From Isoetes taiwanensis (taxonomy: Eukaryota > Streptophyta > Lycopodiopsida > Isoetales > Isoetaceae): a stretch of DNA of 64,000 nucleotides. A model generated the notes under the pieces. That model was not told the origin of the DNA. It saw only the letters and a program-made list of their open reading frames with translations, and did not search any database. Below, in pieces: positions 34,465-45,960 of this stretch. Each line of letters starts with the position of its first letter. The stretch's first letter is position 1. Position numbers and translations under genes: made by a program. The stretch covers positions 7,904,736 through 7,968,735 of the forward strand of contig JAJEKV010000032.1 in NCBI GenBank assembly GCA_021234155.1, read 5' to 3'.

Positions 34465-35730
34465 TTAAAGAGCCACTTTATCGCCAACCACATTTTTGCT
34501 CCTCGGACGTGACACCAATTCATATGTTCCAGTTTCTTCAAATGATTTCAACTCACTCTCCATAGCCTCCTTCCATTTGAGGGAATCAGCTCCCATCACA
34601 GCTTGTTCTACTGTCTTCGGCTCCACCACACAAGATATTATCTTCGGTTTTGGAACTCGCTTTGTTTTGCCATAAGCATCTGCATCAAAAGGAAGTTCTG
34701 CCTTAAGCCGTTCCACCTCTGTACGACGTGTGGATCTCCCCCTTGTTCTACTTTCAATGTCTTCTTGCCTTCCTTCATGCACTTCTTCTTGCACATCTGG
34801 CACACTATCAGCTCCAAGAGCCTCATGCACCTCCTCATGCTCCACCTCCTCATGCTCTGCCTCCGGTGTATGTGGTGCACTGTTGACCTCTATGGTCTCA
34901 TGCACCCCATCCGGCTCAACATCTGAGTCATCGCTTATTACTACATCTGGTTCCGCTACTGTCTCCTTGATCTTCTCCGCATCCTTCTCTAGATCGTCTA
35001 TTGGTATCCATTCCGCTGCTTCCTGCACTGTCAAAGATTTCCTATCCTTATAGAGTATTCTTTCATCAAATTCAACATCCCTGCTAACATAAACTTTATG
35101 GGTCACAGGTTCATATAGCCTATAGCCGTTTGCCTCCTCATCATACCCTACTAGAAAAGTGGGGATACTTCGATCATCCAACTTCCTCCGTAGCTCCTCT
35201 GGCACGAGCATGTACGCTAAACATCCGTAGACCCTCAATCGATCGGCGGCTGCCTTCTTCGGACCACTTCTCCTCGGGGCTGCTCCCTTCAATGCAGCTA
35301 TGGGCAACCTGTTCTGCACATAGCAGGCTGCAGCTACTGCTTCTCCCCATAAAAAGTTAGGCAATCCTGCATGTTTCAACATGCATCTAGCCGCATCCAT
35401 TATGGTGCGGTTCTTACGTTCTGCTACCGGATTACGCTGCGGTGTATAACGACATGTATACTGTCTTCTAATACCCTGCACATGACAGAACTTTGTGAAT
35501 TCACTCGACCTGTATTCTCCTCCGAGATCTGACCTCAATGATTTTACACGTTTGGATGTTTCTCGCTCTACCTCCGCGACATAAAGCCGAAAAGCATCAT
35601 ATACTTGATCTTTTGTGCGAAGATAATAACATTTGGTGCGCGTCGCTACAATCATCTATAAAAGTGGCAAAATATGATTTTCCCCAAGGCTCGTGTTTTT
35701 GCATAGGTCCACACACGTCCGAATGCACTA
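34465..35730 (-). pseudogene. copia integrase and linker
   Basis: The long open part (35655-34465) has the integrase core: KSLRSDLGGEYRSSEF with the second catalytic Asp, then TPQRNPVAERKNRTIMDAAR with the catalytic Glu, then the VYGCLAYMLVP and FLVGYD segments. An acidic, repetitive linker follows (HEEVEHEEVHEA). It ends KWKEAMESELKSFEETGTYEL, the lead-in to RT, then stops. The first catalytic Asp lies upstream in a shifted frame. Integrase would insert the cDNA. Confidence 0.85.
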
Positions 35731-36132
35731 ATTCAAAGCAACTTCGGTTGCTTTCGTAGGTCCTTTATTTTTAAAGGGAAGTCTAGCTTGCTTTCCAAGC
35801 ATACATGCCTCACACACGCCATGATCTTCATCATTAAATATCAACCCATCTAACAACTTATGTTTCTGTGCAATTTTAATACTGTTATAATTGACATTCC
35901 CCATTCTAAGATGCCATGTATGCAGATCATCCATAACAAAAACTTTATTGATAATCTCTGCATCCAATTCAAACAGCTTTCCGTTCCTTTGTGCCTCAAA
36001 GGTCTTCACACCATCTTTTATGAACTTGCACCCAGTCTTGTGAAATCTTAATTCATAACCATCATCTACTAAATGCGCTTTGTAAAACCAGATTGAATAA
36101 CATACCCGGGACATATAATGCTCTCGGCACAT
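35728..36132 (-). pseudogene. copia GAG-pre-integrase (zinc-binding) domain
   Basis: This carries TWHLRMGNVNYNSI and CEACMLGKQARLPF. The two cysteines of the HHCC zinc site are present, but the second histidine (usually WH.R.GH) is replaced by Asn. It overlaps the protease piece in another frame. Confidence 0.8.
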
Positions 36133-36537
36133 TAAGAATAGTTTTACCTTCCCTTGTCAATTCTAGATTCCCGTGCCCATGTACACCCTGAAGAACTCCA
36201 TTTCCCATCTTGACTACATGCTTTTCATTGGTTTTAATATGACGCAGCATTCTTGGTGAGCTTACCACTGAAACTTCTGCTCCAGAGTCGATGGTCAATA
36301 CATGAGTTCTCCTCTGCACATTTGCAATTGCTCCAATCATTCCCAGGTTCTCTTTCTCAATTGCAAGTTTTCTATTGAATTCAACCATCTGCCGTCCATA
36401 AGCACGGCTCCACCTATTCTCCCTTACACACATTAACAAGCTACTCTGTATGCTTGCCATGTCCTCCTTGAAACCGGGTAACAAAAACAATCCTCCGGTC
36501 TTCGGACAATCTGTGAAGATGACCGAAGTGTTCTTGT
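36062..36537 (-). pseudogene. copia protease region; gag lost
   Basis: The coding sequence begins almost directly at the primer site, with only about 60 residues before the protease motif TIDSGAEVSVVSS (active D-S-G). A full copia gag of several hundred residues, with its zinc knuckle, is absent. The frame ends after ILNVPRALYVPGMLFNL. The deletion explains why the element is only 4.1 kb. Confidence 0.85.
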
Positions 36538-36550
36538 GCTCTGATACCAC
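36538..36550 (-). promoter_or_regulatory. copia primer-binding site (initiator Met tRNA)
   Basis: Directly inside the LTR the minus strand reads G-TGGTATCAGAGC, the complement of the 3' end of initiator methionine tRNA and the usual primer site of plant copia elements. Confidence 0.93.
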
Positions 36551-36889
36551 TGTTAGATTCTAAGCAGTACTCTGGCTTGCCACAACCGCACTCTTCTGCT
36601 GTATGTACAGCCGAGAGCCCAAGCTCTATCCCTTCAATCACAAACAAGACTCCACCAAAAGCCACCTGCAATCCAGCTACTTCACCTCAATCCAATCACT
36701 GGATTGTTCCACCCAGGATGCACCGCTTCCTTGCTTCTCTCTTCCTTCTTCCGCTTCCGTGAGTCTCCTCTTATACTATCTGCCATGCCCGCATGCAACT
36801 ATCCCGCATGCCATACCCGCATGCATGGTTTCCCATTTGTTGCTTCATGCTGCTTCTACATGACATGTGTAAAGGCTATATATGCAACA
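36551..36889 (-). repeat. copia 5' LTR (element orientation)
   Basis: This 339-bp LTR is upstream in element orientation because the primer-binding site adjoins its inner end. On the + strand it begins TGTTAGATTC and ends TATGCAACA. A CTATATATG word near the outer end could be part of the promoter. Confidence 0.93.
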
Positions 36890-38060
36890 TGAGGCATCAA
36901 ATCCTCTCCAAATAAGCGAGCACGTCTCGCCATGGCTGTGAAGAATCTTAATCCAGATATCTTGTGTTTGCAGGAGCATAAATGTGCCAGGGGCGATATT
37001 AACAACCTAATGAATATCTTGGGTAATCAGTATGTAGCTGCAGCTGCTACAATGGGCAGGGCCAGGGGAGGTACTTTGATTTGTTGGAAAATGGGTGTAC
37101 ATGTAACCTTCTCAGCCACAGATAGCCAGGGCCAGTGGGCAGTGATTAAATGGAAGGAGGGCCAGTCTGAGTGGGGCTTAGTAAATGTGTATGCTCCAAT
37201 TGGGGCCACTCAGAGAGGTTGTTTATGGGCGCAACTGCGAAATAAGCTCCAGTCCTTTGATATGGGTTCTACATGGTTTGTCCTGGGTGACTTTAACATG
37301 GTGGAGCTCCCAGAGGACAGGCATGGTATTGGTTCAGATATTGTACAAGGTTTTGAGCGTGACCAATGGCTTAGGCTTGTGCAGGAGTGGGGTTTGACAG
37401 AGCTTCGCGGGGATCAGAGTTTTACTTGGTGCAATAATTGGCTGGGGTATGGTAGGGCATACTCTAGGCTGGATAGAGTTTATGGCACTCCAACAGTTTT
37501 GGATTATGCTCCAGCCTTCACTAGGGTGAATGTTCTGGCCACCTCTGTCTCTGATCACACTCCCCAGATCATTCAGCGTCTTCATGACCACCCACCGCGG
37601 CCTCTCAGGACAGTTTTTAAGCTTAACACAGCCTTTCTTCAGGATCCAGAGTTCACAGCCGGTTGTAAGCTCATTTGGCAGCAGATATTCAGCCAGGACA
37701 ACGGAATGAGTGCAATGGTTACAGCATTGGCTAGGGTAAAACAGTTTGCGAAAGAATGGGGGCGGCAAAAGGCTTTGGCTCAGTGTCGCAGGTTGGATGC
37801 CTTATATGCAGAACTGGAGTCTCTGAAAGGGCGGGTCTCTGATGGCTTGCGTGAACAGCAGGTGCTTCGTCAGATCGAGGTTGAGAAGGAGGCCAAGGTG
37901 TCGCAGGCCAGGGTCAAAGTGGGTTTGACGTGGCTGAAGCAGTCTGACACTTGCTCTAAAGTCTTTTTTCGAGCAGCCCCGCCGAAAGAAGTATGCGGCG
38001 ACCATGGCGGACATAGTTACACCCGTGGAGTGTTGTTGCGGCAACGGATGCTATCAAGGC

Positions 38061-39720
38061 CTTTGTAGCAACAAGACTATGAAGCATTTTTCAAGGAGAG
38101 CCCACTTCCCTCCGCGAGTGTTTTTCAAGAGCTGGTGTTGGCCAAGGTATCGCCAAGAATCTCGACCCTTCAAAGGCGAGCTTAGAGGAGCCGTTGGATT
38201 GGGGCGAGTTGGGGATGCATGCCGCTGTTGGCTCGGAATAAGTGTCTGGGTTGGATGGAATACCGGTGGAGTTTTTTTGAAGTATTGGGAATGGGTGGGG
38301 ACTCGGTGGTGCGGTGTATGTGGATCTTTTGGGGAATAACTTCGATGCATCCTCTCTGAATCTGAGGTTGTATTTCACTTATACCCAAGTGTAAGCATCC
38401 TAAAACCATCAATATTTGGAGGCCTATTACTCTGTTGTGCGTAGTGTAAAAATCATTGCTAAGGCTTTGGCCGAGAGGCTTAAGCCGATTACTAGTTCAC
38501 GCCATTAGTGCGGAAGCGATGCGGTTTTATACCTCGGCCGAATATTCTTCACAATGTGGTCGGGCCGCTTTTGAGGGAGTGCATTGGGCTCGCAGGATGA
38601 GGCAGCCCCTTGTTTTTCTTAAGCTGGATTTTGCCAAGGCTTATGGCGGTGTAAATTTGGCAGTTCTTGGCGATATGATCTGTGCCTTTGGAGTGCGGGC
38701 CTAGTTTGGGGGAAGCGGTTATGAAGCCGCACGCGTGTCCGCTAGGGCGGCGAGTGTGGTGTCGAGGGGTGAGACCTCTTCAATCTTCTCGTGGGCGAGG
38801 CATTAAGCGAGATGTCCCTTGGCCCCCCCTTCCCTGTTCACTATAGTGGCAGAAGCTCTCTCACAGCTTTTTCAGGTGGCAATTGCTGACAATGTGGTGC
38901 AAGGTCTCCGCATGGATGATGGGTCGCAACAGGTTTGCAGTCAATTTGCGAATGATACATTCCTCTTTCTTCATGCAGATGAGTCCAATCTCCAAGCAGC
39001 CAAGAATATTTTGGATGCCTTTTTCTTTAACCGGGGATGCTTGCTTAACCGGGTCGAAGTGCTCGGCCATGTGGGTGCTGGAGGAACCTCCTCTGCGTGG
39101 TTGAGTCGGTTTCCACGGGCTCTAACATCGCCATTACGGTGCCAAATGTTAGGCATACCATTTGGCTTGGACATTAATGCTAGGGCAATTTGGGCGGAGA
39201 CATTACAGAATCTTAAGCAGCATTTGAATTGGTGGAGGGGAAGTAAACTCACCATGGCTGCTGGTAGGATTCTGGTAGCCAAGTTAGTGCTCTGTAGCAC
39301 TCATGTTTACGCAACCTCCTGCATACTTGCGCCAGAAAGTGTGGTTAAGGAGTTGGATGACACCATTCGCAATTTTGTTTGGGGAGGGAATGAGGAGGGG
39401 GCTACAGTGAAGGTCGCATGGTGGAAGTGTGTGCGTCCCAGACAGGCAGGGGGCTTGGGTATGCTTGATGTGTCGTTGCACCACGAAGAAGGTTCTCAGT
39501 GTCGAAATTCATTTGGCGGTTGTTGCGGGAGCAGCAATCCGAGGTTTGGCTCTGTTGGCACGATCCGCCCCGTCACTCTATTGTGTTTAGGAAGTCAGCT
39601 ATTCCGGCTCAGTTGGCGTGGGCTCTGTTTGAGGATTTGCGGCCATTCCCTCATGCTTCGCCTTTTCTTAAGGGTCTCCTGAAGGCCTGGAAGGTGGTCA
39701 ATTTCATTGGACCCTAGCAG
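38061..39720 (+). pseudogene. LINE ORF2 reverse transcriptase, frameshifted, catalytic Asp lost
   Basis: Pieces in several frames spell an L1-type RT: a GLDGIPVEFF-like stretch near 38250, RPITLLCVV near 38420, AKALAERLKPIT near 38458, and FLKLDFAKAYGGVNLAVLG near 38617. The YADD-box equivalent near 38948 reads QFANDTFLFLHADE: the expected F-A-D-D has become F-A-N-D, removing a catalytic aspartate. Then follow LGIPFGLDINARAIW, KLTMAAGRILVAKLVL and RNFVWGGNEEG. It is non-functional. Confidence 0.8.
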
Positions 39721-40089
39721 GTGTATGGTAGCCTCATCGCCCTTTCTCTCGGGTACCCTTGGACTCTCGCATCTCCCTTGGCCGCTTCCCTACACCCGGT
39801 ATTCGGCGCCGATGGATTCTTTGCGGGGTAACATCCATCCGTGGATCGGTATTGGGAGGGTCATCTGGGCCGTGGGAGTTTTTAGGGAGAGATTTGGCCT
39901 TGGATTGGGACATCTGGACTTGGGCGGAATTGCCAATGCTATTCCATTGCGGTTGTCTTCTCAAGTCAATCGCCTTTGGAAGTCGCATAGTGGACTTGAT
40001 GCATCTCGGTTTGTAGCATCGGCTTATGGGCTTCTAGCGCCGGACACGTTACGCCGGATAAGTGGTCGCTTAAGCTTCGAGGAGTAAGT

Positions 40090-40614
40090 GGCCCACCATG
40101 TGGAAGTGGGCGTGGAATACATTGCCTCCTCCTAAAATTGTACCCTTTTGTGGCGAGATCTTGCACCGTAGCCTCGGGGTGAATGTCCGAGTCCACGGGT
40201 TCAAGCCTCGGTAGCGGAAACATGCCCTTTATGTGGGAGGCAGCGTGGAGACCATTGAGCCACCGCTTTGTCCTATGCACAGAGGTAGGGGAAGCTTGGT
40301 CCTGGGTGAGAGCCCTCTTTGGGACTTCACTATGCAGTCAGAAGATTCTCTTGGGAGTCCTTCCTAGCAGGTGGGCAGTGGCCAAGCGACAGGCATTTCA
40401 TTTATGCAGAGCTTGGCTTTTGTGGCTGATTTGGAAAACACGGAGAGCGAAGGTCTTTCAGAATGCAGTGCTTAGCCCTTTTCGGTTGGTTCCGATCTTG
40501 AGGCATAAGTTGTGGCAGGCTTACCAAGTCTCAAGCTTGTCTGGCACAGCTAAGCGGGAAATTTGGTCGACATTCCTACAGATTGTGGATCATGATGGGC
40601 GCTTCATTTCTTAG
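40090..40614 (+). pseudogene. LINE ORF2 C-terminal zinc-binding region (zf-RVT type)
   Basis: AETCPLCGRQRGDH near 40205 gives the C-x2-C of the zf-RVT region. A second frame carries HLCRAWLLWLIWKTRRAKVF and ends DHDGRFIS with a stop at 40614. About 60 nt later the A-run closes the element. Confidence 0.65.
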
Positions 40615-40690
40615 CACCACACTTATCATTGTACTTGATCGCATTCTAGTGGTTTAATATATTCTTATATTCTTAAAAAAAAAAAAAAAA

Positions 40691-42115
40691 TTACAAAAAC
40701 TGCCTAACCAAAAAACCCAAACCACAAACTACCCAAGCCGATAAACCTAAAGATTCCAAGCAAGCATCCTAACAAGATAAAATGCATCTAAAAGACAACT
40801 AAGCTGTATAAAAACATCTACAACAAACATCTTGCTTGACCTCTAGGTTGTAATTTCGAGGTCATAATAGGCCATTGAAATTTATATGATCTCAATGAAA
40901 TGTTAGTTGGCAAAACATGCATAATTACAAACTATGCATCATGGGTAGGAACTCTTGCATGTGGTATCGGGAAGCAAGATACTATCCACTGAAATGACTT
41001 TCTTGAATTACCTGCAAGCTAAAGATGACAACATCATCACTCATATACTTCAACACACAACCAAAGATTGTATCAAATGCACCCAACAAAACAAAGCTCT
41101 ATAAGCAGGTAAACCTTATATAATATTGTGGGTAATTGAGAACAACATATGATCATAGAAAAGTTGAGGTGCTCAAATACTTACAACATATAAAGTGGGA
41201 ACTAAAGTCGTGCAAGCATGGGTAAACATAATCTATATTTTTTGGATAAACACCCCTAGCACGACAAAGGCAAACAATTTTTCTAAACCTCAGAAAATGA
41301 CGAAAATCCAACAAAAAAGCTTTTTATTCGACAAACCTAGGAAGGCATGAAAATAACTCCTAGAATGACAATAAAAACAACCCCTAGCTAGGTAAAGCCA
41401 GACAAACCCATCACAAGCCTCCAAACCGACTGGCAAAAGAAACACAAACCAAACCATAAACAAAAATGAGACCGAGCAAGGCAGAAATAAATCGACTAGA
41501 CAAGAAGAGGCCGACAAATCCCTATAGACCGAACAAGACTCCTATACAACCCCTACAGACCCTACCTACCCACAAAATCCCTAGCGACATCTAAAATAAC
41601 CAAAAAATAGTTTAACATATTAAATAAAGAGAACTTTTTTGGAAATAAATCATTAAAAAGGGACGATGGGGATACCGGGCCCTGAAAACCCAAGATAACC
41701 TGGGATCGTGGGGCACTCTCTGTCCGTAACCCTCGAGATGCAACAGAATGCAAGTTGACCTGCGGGAAAATTCGGCGGCTGACCTGAGGTCAGACCGCCT
41801 CTAATTGGCTGATGTCGCCCGAATCCATCTGCTGAGGGACGCCGGGGAGGGGGAACAACTTAAGGACACGATCTAGGGCTGAGGGATTGATCAAGAAGGC
41901 AGATGGTAACAACGGCCCAGGAGCAACACCAAGAGGCAGAATAGAAAAATCAAAACAGAGAAGGCAGCTGGGGATGAAGCACAGAACAACAAACAAGCAC
42001 GAAACTGCAAAGAACAGAACTAGATGATGAAAAAGTAAGCTTCCACTTGGTTTTTGGGATCGGGTCTTCAAGAGCACCGCAATCCATAAGGAGTAGTATC
42101 TCTGAGCCCAATCCA
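40691..42115. other. anonymous DNA; possible LINE 5' part on the minus strand
   Basis: Between 42116 and 41562 the minus strand shows two short coding-like stretches in different frames (FLINPSALDRVLKLFPLPG, then PRSQVILGFQGPVSPSSLF). They look like the N-terminal part of a LINE ORF1, but the resemblance is weak. The rest is A-rich and without genes. Confidence 0.2.
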
Positions 42116-42289
42116 TCTGAAGAAACTAGAGAACAAGTACCTGAATGAGAGAATAAGCAGGAGGGAAACTCTGGAACAAACAGAATTCAGCTCAAAGGAA
42201 ACGCCGATGAGGAATGCTAGCAAGCAACATGGATATATAATAGACAGAGCCAAAGAAAGCCATTGCTATAGAAAGGCTCAAGCTGTAGA

Positions 42290-42400
42290 TGGATTTGACG
42301 CTCAAAATGGCGTGACGCTAAAACATGCATCCCTTAAGAGAACTATGGCATTCAAAATAGGCGTCCCTTAAGAGAACCATGGCATTTTTATATATTATTA
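42290..42400. repeat. short tandem duplication of about 36 bp
   Basis: CCCTTAAGAGAAC(T/C)ATGGCATT occurs twice in adjacent positions near 42330 and 42366. Confidence 0.65.
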
Positions 42401-43198
42401 TATAGTGTTGATCCAAGATATTCACTATCATTATCTAGAAAATGATAAGAGAGATAAAAGGTTGGTGTTTTCTTCTCTCTTTCTTTTGGATGGGTGGAGG
42501 GGAATTGAACAAAGCACTACCCACATCAACGTAGTCAAATTTAAAATCTATGCATTATGCTCTAGAACTCTATGCAACTACCTTAAGTTTATCCATATAC
42601 ACACTTATATATAGAGATTGTTAAATAGAAAGTAACGAATGTGCAATGCTTTATCATAAAGAAAGCATAAAAAGCAAACTAGAAAAGGCACATGACAATG
42701 TTACAAGATCTCATATCCTTAATCGTAAGCAACCAAATGACGTGTGCAAACTGACATAGGATGTACCAATACAATTGAGACCTAATAACATGAGTGTAGG
42801 ATATGAATGTTATTCCACATTAAGAGAGACATGAATTATGCAGTCTAAGTAATCTAGAGAGATGATGTGCAAAGATATTAGAAAGAGAGAGGATAAGATG
42901 TATGGCTAGAAAAGGATATAGAATATCTGTTGGCTTGTCGGCCACCAAGTATAAACCACTTGGTCAATGGAACCCAAAAGTAAACGACTTTCCATACATA
43001 TTGTATTTGATTATGGTCCATTTTGGTTTGATTACACTATCACAATTCAACTTCGTTGTCACCTTTCTATATCTATCTACATATCTATCAAATCACCATG
43101 TGCTTCCATTGCAATACCCTAGCTCCCTTCAATCTTCTATTTGTGTTTTTCTTTACTTGATATTCATGAAGCATCTTCCCGTTTTTGGTTTTTTTTTT
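42401..43198. other. no gene seen
   Basis: AT-rich intergenic DNA without recognisable features. Confidence 0.4.
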
Positions 43199-43203
43199 CC
43201 TTA

Positions 43204-43469
43204 GATACATCATTCCTTTGCAAGACACCATTGGATAAGGTTGTACAAATGGGGCAAGTAGGAGCAACTGGGCAACATGGAGGCAGGAGTTGCTTGTTGC
43301 CCTCCATTCTCTGCACTGTTGTAGACTTTCGAGGGTGAGTTCGACGTCCCTTTATTGATTTTTTCTAATTGATACATCCCTCCTTTGCAAGATTACATTC
43401 GATAAGGTCATACCAAATGGGGCAAGTAGGAGCAGGCCATAGACTTTCGAGGGCAGGTTCGACAACTTA
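43204..43469. repeat. tandem duplication, 167-bp period
   Basis: Units starting GATACATC at 43204 and 43371 share CCTTTGCAAGA, GATAAGGT, AAATGGGGCAAGTAGGAGCA and GACTTTCGAGGG. The second copy lacks about 60 bp of the first. Confidence 0.7.
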
Positions 43470-44189
43470 TAGTGTTAGTTAGGTGAAGCTTTACCAGTTG
43501 TTTGCTTTCTAGTAGCTTTTTCATGTCAGCCTCTCAATCTGGAGGTAATCCAATCACTGACTGACATTTTGCTCTAAAGCACTATGCTCTCTTTTAGTTG
43601 CGACAAGTCCTCAAAAGCATCAAATAGTCTAACTCCATGCTTTTTCGAACTGAAACAGGCCACTGTGCCCATTCTTATGAGCAGCAAGTAGCCAAGGCTG
43701 GGCTGAACTAGATTTGTATTGAATTGAATTGCATTAAAATTTAGCATCCACATGAATCAAAAGGCCTATGGAAACCATTAGGCCTATTATTAACCATAAG
43801 ACCCTACCCCTGCCTTGAGGAGTTTTCGAGGTAAAAACCTCGGAAACACAAAGAAGCTTGTTTTAAGGAAATAAATACTAAAAGGGGGTTGATGTCTATT
43901 AGGTTGGAAAATGTGTTTTCCGCCTTTTTGGTTCTGGAAGTTGCCCCCTTTTGTCGCTTTCCTCGTGCATATCAGGAGTTGTAGAGTGATGGCCAATGGA
44001 GTAGCATGTTCAAGTCAATAGTCCTCATGTAAGAAGTTGTGAATTTTGTTGCCATTGCCACGAATTTTTGCAGAAAATCTTATGCCAGAGCTTCTATAGG
44101 AGGTTGCGTGGATGAGAAAAAAGATTGCTAGTAGCTCCGCTGCTACTGCTAGGGCATTAAATGCAAGCCTTTCCAATCTCGCAACCTTT
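43470..44189. other. no gene seen
   Basis: Intergenic DNA; nothing recognised. Confidence 0.35.
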
Positions 44190-44562
44190 TATGTCCATGT
44201 GGATTTGTAGAAACAAAGGATGTTCCAATCCAGGAAGTATGTGTTGTGCCTCTAGTTATTGGGAAGAATAGAGGGAGGCGAAACAAGGAGAGGACCCTCA
44301 GAGATTTGCAGAAGAAGAAACGAAAGATTGCCAAACAAGAGGGGGAGAAGGAGCGGGCTAGAAGGAGGGAGGAGAAGCGTAAGCTGAGAGAAAGGCAATT
44401 GGAGTAGCAACACGAGAGTCTTAGGTATGAGAACACGAGAAACAGTAAAGCAAAGAAAGGGAAGGGGAAAAAGCTTGTTGCACAAGCAACTAGTGTGCTT
44501 GATCTTAACATTACCATTGGTATCACAGGGATGGACATATGGAAGCCCGGGGGGTGCACCTA
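44190..44562 (+). pseudogene. Lys/Arg-rich coiled-coil fragment, unidentified
   Basis: One frame reads VPIQEVCVVPLVIGKNRGRR and then a highly charged helix (DLQKKKRKIAKQEGEKERAR) up to a TAG at 44405-44407. The same frame then stays open through KKLVAQATSVLDLNITIGI to a stop at 44562. Charge pattern and length suggest the tail of a nuclear or nucleic-acid-binding protein. I recognise no family. One stop and no start make it a relic at best. Confidence 0.3.
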
Positions 44563-44984
44563 ATGTACGATACAGAGGGCATATGCGTGCATAAGGTTAA
44601 AGAGAAATTATCCCTTATACGGAATTTTCCTTAAGAAATATCCTCCATATTTTATATACCCCTACCATATTTCTTTTATATAGGGAATTCAAGCAAAAAA
44701 AATTCCCTTCCCATATTTATATATAGGGTTTTGGCCCAAAATAAAAACCATCCAATATTTATAAAAGTTTTCACACATAATATTATCACAACAAATATAG
44801 GACTTCATAGTTAAGTCTAAAATCTATGACTCATGTCTTCTCGTAACGTGCTCCCTCCTCCATGATCCCACCTCGCTTGCCTGGACAAGTAGTACATTAC
44901 GTTAGTTTAATTAACAAGATTGTGGTTTTAGGGGACCACCCCCCTAATTGTCTCCTTGAGCCAAGCTACTAGCTCAAGGTTACC
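44563..44984. other. AT-rich spacer, no gene seen
   Basis: This is AT-rich with several TTTATATA-like words. It may belong to the LTR of the minus-strand gypsy element to its right, but no partner LTR was found. Confidence 0.3.
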
Positions 44985-45470
44985 TTGCACTCGATCATGG
45001 CCCATAGGGTTTGAGCCTAAGGACCTTTTAAGACGATCCTATCATCGCCCATGATCGGGTGCTATCTTGTACCAGATCCCTTTGATCGTGTACACCCGCA
45101 TTGCCTCATGCCCCTAGGGGTTTAAGCTAGGAAGCGTCCCAGACGATCCCATCATCAAGCATGATCACGCTTACCTCATCATGATCCCCTATGGTCATGT
45201 GCACTTGCCATGCATTGTGGCATAGAGAACATCCTAAGGATGATCCCATCATCGCCCACGATCCCGTGCCTGCTCGTGCATGACCCCTTCAGTCATGCAC
45301 ACCCGCAGTGCATCATGGCCCTGAAAGTTTAAGCTAGGGAACACTTGACTGATCCTATCATCACCCACGATGCCACACTCTTATCACATGATCCTCCCAG
45401 TCGTGCGCACTCTTGGTGCGTACTAGCCTAGGGAACGCCCATGGGAGGATCTCTCATCACCTACACTCCA
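44985..45470. repeat. tandem repeat, period about 100 bp, 4-5 units
   Basis: The core GATCC(T/C)ATCATC followed by CATGATC/CACGATC recurs at about 45043, 45145, 45242 and 45352 (spacings 102, 97, 110). Companion words (TCATG.GCAC/TGTACACCCGCA, AAGCTAGG(G)AA) recur in the same order. It lies just downstream of a minus-strand gypsy coding relic, where the 3' UTR or LTR of that element would be. Confidence 0.75.
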
Positions 45471-45528
45471 AGATGATCGCGTATGCATCCCAACTACCTT
45501 AGAATGCATACGCTTTCCTGCACTTACA

Positions 45529-45960
45529 CTAAGGCATAAGAGCACCTGATAGGTCGGCATCGACCAATTCGGAGATGACTTTGTTGTCGAATAGTTCCAT
45601 GAATTCCGAGTATTGCTTTTCAAGATCTTGTTTTAATACCCATGTTGCGTCTTCCACGGGTAAGTGCTTCCACTTTACCAAGTATTGGAGGAATTGAGAC
45701 CTTCTTGTCTTCTTAAATGCTTTGTCGAGAATTAGCTCGGGGGCTATCTCGATTTGCTTCTCCGTCATCTCCAACAAGGTTGGAGTCTCCAAGATCTCGT
45801 TTGGGTTTGGGGTGTGCCTCTTTAATAGGCTCACGTGGAAGACTTTGTGGACTTTTAGATGGGCAGGCAAGTCGAGCTTGCAGGCTTGGTTCCCTACTCG
45901 CTCCAAAATCTTGAAAGGTCCTGCCCACCTTGAAGCAAGCTTCTTACAGTTGACCTTTAT
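45529..45960 (-). pseudogene. gypsy integrase C-terminus with chromodomain
   Basis: Open for 125 residues: the GPY-like part (ACKLDLPAHLKVHKVFHVS, LLKRHTPNP) leads into a chromodomain with QYLVKWKHLPVEDATWVL, the aromatic and acidic pattern of chromodomains that steer integration to marked chromatin. The last stretch (SEFMELFDNK) and a short tail end at a stop. This is the best preserved piece of the element. Confidence 0.82.

Larger units (their letters stand above)
32749..36889 (-). mobile_element. Ty1/copia retrotransposon, recent but defective, gag deleted
   Basis: The LTRs at 32749-33087 and 36551-36889 are both 339 bp and differ at one base (T at 32833, C at 36635). They begin TG and end CA. 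The flanks AGAGG (32744-32748) and TGAGG (36890-36894) are a 5-bp target duplication with one mismatch. The order on the minus strand (protease, GAG-pre-integrase, integrase, RT, RNase H) is that of Ty1/copia. Gag is missing, and stops or frameshifts split pol, yet the LTRs say the insertion is young, so this copy was probably moved by proteins of another element. Confidence 0.93.
32714..38060 (+). pseudogene. LINE ORF2 endonuclease domain, split by the copia insertion
   Basis: The start lies left of the copia element (32714-32748, MDKKILSWNVRG) and the rest lies right of it (36890 onward). APE-type endonuclease landmarks follow: NPDILCLQEHK, WAVIKWKEGQ, FVLGDFNMVELPEDRHG and ATSVSDHTPQI. The domain nicks target DNA for target-primed reverse transcription. 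After the insertion the frame is open to about 37990 and then shifts. Confidence 0.8.
32380..40690 (+). mobile_element. LINE (L1-like non-LTR retrotransposon), interrupted by a copia element
   Basis: ORF1 tail, ORF2 endonuclease, reverse transcriptase and C-terminal zinc-type domain follow in order on the + strand. The element ends with an A-run at 40675-40690 after a TTCTTATATTCTT stretch. The 4.1-kb copia element at 32749-36889 sits inside the endonuclease codons; rejoining the two sides restores the reading WNVRG-IKSS of a LINE endonuclease start. Several frameshifts elsewhere show that it is dead. The 5' end is not defined. Confidence 0.8.
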
